38,099 nt of DNA. Origin: an uncultured Granulosicoccaceae bacterium (lineage in GTDB: Bacteria > Pseudomonadota > Gammaproteobacteria > Granulosicoccales > Granulosicoccaceae). The position numbers and the translations under genes were made by a program. This document shows positions 34,574 through 38,099 of this stretch, one piece after another. Each line of letters opens with the position of its first letter. Positions within the stretch are counted from its first letter, which is position 1. The notes below the pieces were generated by a model that made no database searches, was not told the DNA's origin, and was given only the letters and a program-made list of their open reading frames with translations. Location of the stretch: positions 1-38,099 of the forward strand of contig CALJAA010000197.1 of the NCBI GenBank assembly GCA_938028465.1, written 5' to 3'.

Positions 34574-35074
34574 ATGACCTTAAGACGACTAACGTGGCTG
34601 TTTACTATCTTGTTTATTGTTGGGCTATTGAGCTACGCGATTTACATTGAAAAAACCGAGTATTTAGATGCCTGCTCGCTGTGTTTAACGCAACGATTTT
34701 TCTATGGCGTAGTTGCTGCTGGTGCGTTCTTAGGGTTGTTCATGATAAGTGGACGAGGCTGGCAAACCTTTAGTTCGATCATTTACATAGTGGGTGCTAT
34801 CGGCGGAATCGCCACTGCGGGTAGGCAAGTTTGGCTGCAGCATTTACCAGCAGAAGACGTGCCTGAGTGTGGTCTTGGATTAATGTTTTGGTTGGAAAAC
34901 AAACCCTTTCTAGAAACAATCAAACTGTTGTTTCAAGGTGATGGCAGTTGCGCTGAGGTTGACTGGACGTTTTTAGGGTTTAGCATGGCTGAATGGTCGT
35001 TTGTGTTTTTCGTCACGATGTTAATGGTGGGTTTGGTACTCCTATTTAAGCGACCACTCAAAAGCGCCGTTTAG
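34574..35074 (+). CDS. dsbB: DsbB-family disulfide bond formation protein
   Basis: This 166-residue inner-membrane protein has four helices. The first periplasmic Cys pair is in [13 protein letters not shown] (Cys34, Cys37), matching the CxxCxxQR motif. The second is Cys99 (VPECGLGL) with Cys126 (GDGSCAEV). DsbB reoxidises DsbA and passes electrons to quinone. The extra-membrane loops match the length of DsbB. No dsbA is in the window. The CPXCG gene follows after 8 bp. Confidence 0.9.
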   Translation: MTLRRLTWLFTILFIVGLLSYAIYIEKTEYLDACSLCLTQRFFYGVVAAGAFLGLFMISGRGWQTFSSIIYIVGAIGGIATAGRQVWLQHLPAEDVPECGLGLMFWLENKPFLETIKLLFQGDGSCAEVDWTFLGFSMAEWSFVFFVTMLMVGLVLLFKRPLKSAV

Positions 35075-35082
35075 CGACTTAC

Positions 35083-35265
35083 ATGATTAGTGAAAGAGCC
35101 TGTAGTTGCCCTTACTGCGGTGAGCCAATCGACTTACTTATCGATGCCTCGGTAGACACCCAGCAATACGTAGAAGACTGCCAGGTGTGTTGTAGGCCGA
35201 TAGTGGTTGATGCTAGCTTTGATGGTGAGCAGCTGTTTGTAAACTTGAAGACAGAGAACGAGTAG
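35083..35265 (+). CDS. CPXCG motif-containing cysteine-rich protein
   Basis: This small 60-residue protein has [13 protein letters not shown] (Cys9, Cys12) and [11 protein letters not shown] (Cys33, Cys36), the pattern of the CPXCG family. The four Cys probably bind one zinc ion. The role is unknown. It lies 8 bp downstream of dsbB, so co-transcription is likely. The short tail [12 protein letters not shown] matches the family's general shape. Confidence 0.85.
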   Translation: MISERACSCPYCGEPIDLLIDASVDTQQYVEDCQVCCRPIVVDASFDGEQLFVNLKTENE

Positions 35266-35290
35266 GGTAAGTCATCATGGCGAGGGGTGC

Positions 35291-35430
35291 GTCATCGCGC
35301 TTAGCTCTGTCATCCTCGCGTAGCTTGTCATCCCCGCGAAGGCGGGGATCCACTTCTTCGTGTGCTCGATCCCTGCCTGGGCGGGGATGACAAGCTTCGC
35401 GGGATGACATTATTCACGCTGGGATGACAA
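35291..35430. repeat. REP-like repeat cluster (cluster 4)
   Basis: The best copy is GTCATCCCCGCGAAGGCGG at 35327-35345, continuing GGATCCAC. A near-inverse at 35369-35392 reads ATCCCTGCCTGGGCGGGGAT before GACA. Partial copies (GTCATCG, GTCATCCTCGCG, GCGGGATGAC, GGGATGACAA) occur on both sides. It is the longest array and lies between CPXCG and the xylanase, tail to tail. Confidence 0.88.
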
Positions 35431-35436
35431 CAGCCG

Positions 35437-37506
35437 CTAGTTCTCACCCAACCGGCGCTGCAATGCCAAGTAAGCCGGCTTCACTTTGTAATCGTTATCA
35501 AACACTAATGGATTCATATCCCTACGCCACGAGTATTGATCTGTAAACCCCCATATTTGAAACGCTTTGCAACGCGGCTGTTTCAAACACACATCTAATA
35601 CGGCCTCATAGACATCCGCTTGCTGTTGTTCAGTTTGGCCACCCTGTATTGATACGTCCAGTTCAGTGATGTAGATGTCTAAATCCAGATCAGCTATTGC
35701 TTGGAAGTTCTTGGCCACTTCATCAAATTTGTCAAAATCAGCATAGAGGTGCATTTGGAAACCAATGCCGTCCACTGGTACCTGTTTGTCCTTCATTGTT
35801 TGGATCATTTTATACATGCCATCAAACTTAGGGCCGTCCCAAGCTACGTCGTATTCGTTGTATAGCAGAGTAGCGTTAGGTGCTGACTGACGTGCTTGCC
35901 TAAAAGCGATTTCTATGTAGTCAGCTCCCATGCCTTGAAACCACGTAGAGTTTCTGAAGGTGCCGTCTTCTTCCAAGGCCTCGTTCACTACATCCCACAC
36001 GGGTATTGATTGCTCGTAGCGTTTCAACACGCGGTCAATGTATTCCCGCATATGAATCTCACGATCAGCCGTTGCAGAGCTTTTGACCCAACCTGGCAAT
36101 TGCCGGTGCCACACCAGCGTATGCCCATGTACGGCTTGACCGTGTATATCAGCGTAGTTCACAAGATTGTCCGCGGCAGCCCAGCGGAATAAGCCTGGCG
36201 CTGGATTAATCACATCCCATTTTAGTGCGTTCTCACTGCTGACAAAGTTAAATTCGTTGCGTGCGACTTCAGCGTAAATGCCTCCGTCAGGGCGGTAGTA
36301 GAAGTCTTTTAACGACGCGTACCCGATCAATAAATCGTGTTGCTTAGCCATTGTTCGTAAGCGCTCACCAGGATAGATAAATTCGGCTGGGTCCTTAACC
36401 GTGATTTTGATAGATTGCACGTCACTACGTACTCCATTGACCGCATCGGTTGCTACAACATCGATGTTCATTTCACCAGCTACTTCTGGAAAAAATCGTA
36501 GGACCTTAATATCCGGTTCGTTGTAGTGTGGAACAAATGTTGACCCAGCGGGTGGATTAATCAAACCCAATTCAGGGTAAGTGCCATTCGGATCTGTGCC
36601 TTTGATTTCAATAACCACAGGATCACCCAACCTCACAGTGTGAGGGCGAACTCTATTTAAACCGGGCGGTAAGTTGATGATGGTGGATGGGTCAGATGGC
36701 ATAACCACCTTAATCCAAACAGTTTGCGCAGCTCGATATTGTGGCTCTTTAGGATCGACAGCAACAATTCTAAAGTTGGTGAAACCAACATCGGGTTGCA
36801 ACGGACGCCAACGCAACGTACGAGTGCCATCAAAGTTGTCGATATATTGCGCACCTTCAGGCAGGGCTTCCGGAAACATGCCGGGTAGGCCGCCATCGAT
36901 ATCAACGGGTTTTAGCCTTAGTTCAAGGAAAGAACCTGCAAACACTTCCAGATTATTTAAGCCTTCAAAATAAGGCGCATGGTTAATGGAGGGGTTGAGG
37001 CCATCGGGTTTAGATATGACGGCAGGTGACAGGCCAGATGCAAATTCAGCTTCAGTGGGTCTTGGGTCTGTGTTGGGTATAACGCCAGCAGGGTCTTGAC
37101 GCAGAAAAAAGCTTTTAACGGATGACACTGGGCCCGTTGCAATCTTTGGCTCGTGCGAGGCATTAGGAGCGGTGGTTAATGGTGGTTGCGGAAGCGGTGT
37201 TAGGACGATTGCTTGGTCCGTATTACTGGAGCTGCTCGTTGTGCTTCCAGTCGTGTTTCCAGTCGTGTTTCCGGTTGTGCTTCCGGTTGTGCTTCCAGTT
37301 GTGCTTCCAGTTGTGCTTCCAGTTGTGCTTCCAGTTGTGCTTCCAGTTGTGCTTCCAGTTGTGCTTCCAGTTGTGCTTCCAGTCGAGTTATCCACAACAG
37401 GATCGTTTATTGCGTCACCGTCGTTTTCGGCTGGTGTAGTGTTGGATGAGGAGCTGCAACCCGTAACAAATAACAACATACTGAGAGTTATTACAACTAG
37501 CTTCAC
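35437..37506 (-). CDS. GH10 endo-1,4-beta-xylanase lipoprotein
   Basis: This 689-residue protein starts at GTG with AGGAG upstream and a lipobox (VTGC, Cys17). A Ser/Thr/Gly linker of twelve TGST-type tandem units follows (42-89). Residues about 175-372 hold Ig/cadherin-like beta domains (NHAPYFEGLNNLEVFAGS, VVIEIKGTDPNG). The GH10 domain covers about 380-686, with HGHTLVWHRQLPGW, the acid/base Glu509 in WDVVNEAL, and the nucleophile Glu615 in YITELDVS. IWGFTDQYSW completes the barrel. It cleaves internal xylan linkages and is probably anchored at the outer membrane. The catalytic module is complete. It is a lone gene with no SusC/D or TonB receptor nearby. Confidence 0.96.
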   Translation of the reverse strand: MKLVVITLSMLLFVTGCSSSSNTTPAENDGDAINDPVVDNSTGSTTGSTTGSTTGSTTGSTTGSTTGSTTGSTTGSTTGNTTGNTTGSTTSSSSNTDQAIVLTPLPQPPLTTAPNASHEPKIATGPVSSVKSFFLRQDPAGVIPNTDPRPTEAEFASGLSPAVISKPDGLNPSINHAPYFEGLNNLEVFAGSFLELRLKPVDIDGGLPGMFPEALPEGAQYIDNFDGTRTLRWRPLQPDVGFTNFRIVAVDPKEPQYRAAQTVWIKVVMPSDPSTIINLPPGLNRVRPHTVRLGDPVVIEIKGTDPNGTYPELGLINPPAGSTFVPHYNEPDIKVLRFFPEVAGEMNIDVVATDAVNGVRSDVQSIKITVKDPAEFIYPGERLRTMAKQHDLLIGYASLKDFYYRPDGGIYAEVARNEFNFVSSENALKWDVINPAPGLFRWAAADNLVNYADIHGQAVHGHTLVWHRQLPGWVKSSATADREIHMREYIDRVLKRYEQSIPVWDVVNEALEEDGTFRNSTWFQGMGADYIEIAFRQARQSAPNATLLYNEYDVAWDGPKFDGMYKMIQTMKDKQVPVDGIGFQMHLYADFDKFDEVAKNFQAIADLDLDIYITELDVSIQGGQTEQQQADVYEAVLDVCLKQPRCKAFQIWGFTDQYSWRRDMNPLVFDNDYKVKPAYLALQRRLGEN
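37240..37383. repeat. 12-bp minisatellite in the xylanase linker
   Basis: Twelve units of 12 bp encode TGST or TGNT. Seven consecutive units are identical (plus-strand AGTTGTGCTTCC, 37297-37380). Length changes would stay in frame, so linker length could vary between strains without loss of the enzyme. Confidence 0.95.
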
Positions 37507-37740
37507 GGGATCTCCTAAATATTAATGGTAATCAGTTGGTGCTGCAAACAACACTGATTATGGCGTTTCTCGCTGAGTCGTAGGGTTATAAATTGTGCCG
37601 TTTTGTCGCTGCTCAATTTTGTTGCGATGATGTCACAGCTTTGACGCAGTTATGATGAGCAAGTTCACATTATGAGAACTGTTTTGTTTGAATATTGTCT
37701 GTGCGGTTTACCATGGCTAAGGGAACAAAGGACAAATTCC
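37507..37740. promoter_or_regulatory. Divergent intergenic region: xylanase / unknown gene
   Basis: This 234-bp gap should hold the promoters of both flanking genes. The clearest structure is an inverted repeat near the xylanase start (37529-37560). I see no convincing -35/-10 pair. Confidence 0.4.
37529..37560 (-). promoter_or_regulatory. Inverted repeat in the xylanase leader
   Basis: The arms TAATCAG and CTGATTA are perfect inverses with an 18-nt spacer. Inner bases extend the pairing (TAATCAGTTG with CAACACTGATTA) if a 2-nt bulge is allowed. It begins 23 nt upstream of the xylanase GTG and could be an operator or a 5' UTR stem-loop. Confidence 0.4.
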
Positions 37741-38099
37741 ATGGGCGACATACATTACTTACCGACTGGCGAAACTATTCAGGCGCGTTTGTTAGAAAAA
37801 CATATTGAGAAAACAATTTCTAGCCACCCAGATAAAGATGTGGCCAAGCGATGGAATGAACTTGCGCAAGCATCATTGAAAAAATACCCAGGCCCGCCAA
37901 TGCCTTCGCAGCCGGTTCTTGACTTGGATATGCTGTCGGGATTAACTGATGAGCAACGAGATGCGGTTGTTGATGCCGCGCAGAGTTATCTTGAAGGCTA
38001 TTTTGAGGATGTTCGTCAGCAATTAATTAGAATGCACAGTGACATGTTGCGGTTGCAAAAAAAAGTTGCTGAGTATGAGCAGGCCGAAGTCGAATCAAC
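37741..38099 (+). CDS. Unidentified protein, 3' partial
   Basis: An open frame runs from ATG at 37741 to the window end (119 codons, no stop). It has a good ribosome binding site (AAAGGA, about 8-nt spacing). The protein starts MGDIHYLPTGETIQARLLEK. It is helix-rich and charged, has a Pro-rich stretch (KYPGPPMPSQPVLD, about 48-61), and is likely to form a coiled coil at about 94-117 (QQLIRMHSDMLRLQKKVAEY). No signal peptide is seen. I do not recognise the family. Confidence 0.75.
   Translation, partial: MGDIHYLPTGETIQARLLEKHIEKTISSHPDKDVAKRWNELAQASLKKYPGPPMPSQPVLDLDMLSGLTDEQRDAVVDAAQSYLEGYFEDVRQQLIRMHSDMLRLQKKVAEYEQAEVES

Noticed and set aside
37240..37383. CRISPR array
   Set aside because: The repeats are 12 bp with no spacers and are within a coding frame.
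37172..37525. Repetitive open frames on the plus strand opposite the xylanase linker
   Set aside because: They arise from the 12-bp repeat read in other frames (poly Leu-Pro-Val or Cys-Ala-Ser); the minus-strand frame encodes a complete lipoprotein xylanase.

Overview
The window is chromosomal DNA from a gammaproteobacterium, probably a marine or aquatic heterotroph. The evidence is a DUF3581 gene, an RpiR-type HexR beside zwf-pgl and edd-eda, an RMF-like protein, many outer-membrane-style lipoproteins with Gly/Ser-rich linkers, and a polysaccharide-degrading set (GH10 xylanase, SASA acetylesterases, CBM9-like lipoprotein). Base composition looks near 47-48 % GC by eye. An Arenicella-like lineage is possible, but that is only a guess. 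No rRNA, tRNA, CRISPR array, prophage or intact transposase was seen.

Layout. (1) 1-3518, plus strand: the end of an unknown gene, DUF3581 protein, type-2 3-hydroxyacyl-CoA dehydrogenase (SDR) and RecQ. (2) 3531-7773, minus strand: two paralogous SASA-domain esterase lipoproteins, a membrane O-acyltransferase and a small unknown protein. (3) 7961-15514, plus strand: a tightly overlapped ten-gene Mrp/Mnh cation:proton antiporter operon. Its order is E-F-G-(MrpA C-terminal part)-B-C-D-D'-X-D'', with three separate antiporter-type subunits and no conventional MrpA. (4) 15587-21291: an Entner-Doudoroff block, edd-eda on minus and zwf-pgl-hexR on plus, around a 245-bp divergent promoter with two HexR-like sites. 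(5) 21330-28116: a LysM-FecR periplasmic protein and pyruvate kinase on minus, then glcDEF (glycolate oxidase) on plus. (6) 28278-32397: a Calx-beta/beta-helix lipoprotein, a methyltransferase, a gene-poor stretch with a possible IS21-type relic, an RMF-like protein, an unknown protein and a ComEA-like HhH protein with a histone-like Lys tail. (7) 32723-38099: a thrombospondin-3/CBM9-like lipoprotein, a DsbB-family protein, a CPXCG protein, a GH10 xylanase lipoprotein and the start of an unknown gene.

How the genes fit together. Zwf, Pgl, Edd and Eda convert glucose-6-phosphate to pyruvate plus glyceraldehyde-3-phosphate. HexR should sense KDPG and control the divergent promoter, and pyruvate kinase finishes lower glycolysis. 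GlcDEF oxidises glycolate to glyoxylate. The xylanase, CBM9-like lipoprotein and SASA esterases suggest binding, deacetylation and cleavage of an acetylated xylan-like glycan at the cell surface. The Mrp-type complex would couple proton motive force to cation extrusion.

The most unusual element is the Mrp operon: it follows the membrane-arm gene order of Mbh-type respiratory complexes but ends in two extra complete antiporter modules and a small two-helix protein instead of hydrogenase genes. Four REP-like palindromic repeat clusters also occur, each in one of the longer tail-to-tail junctions.
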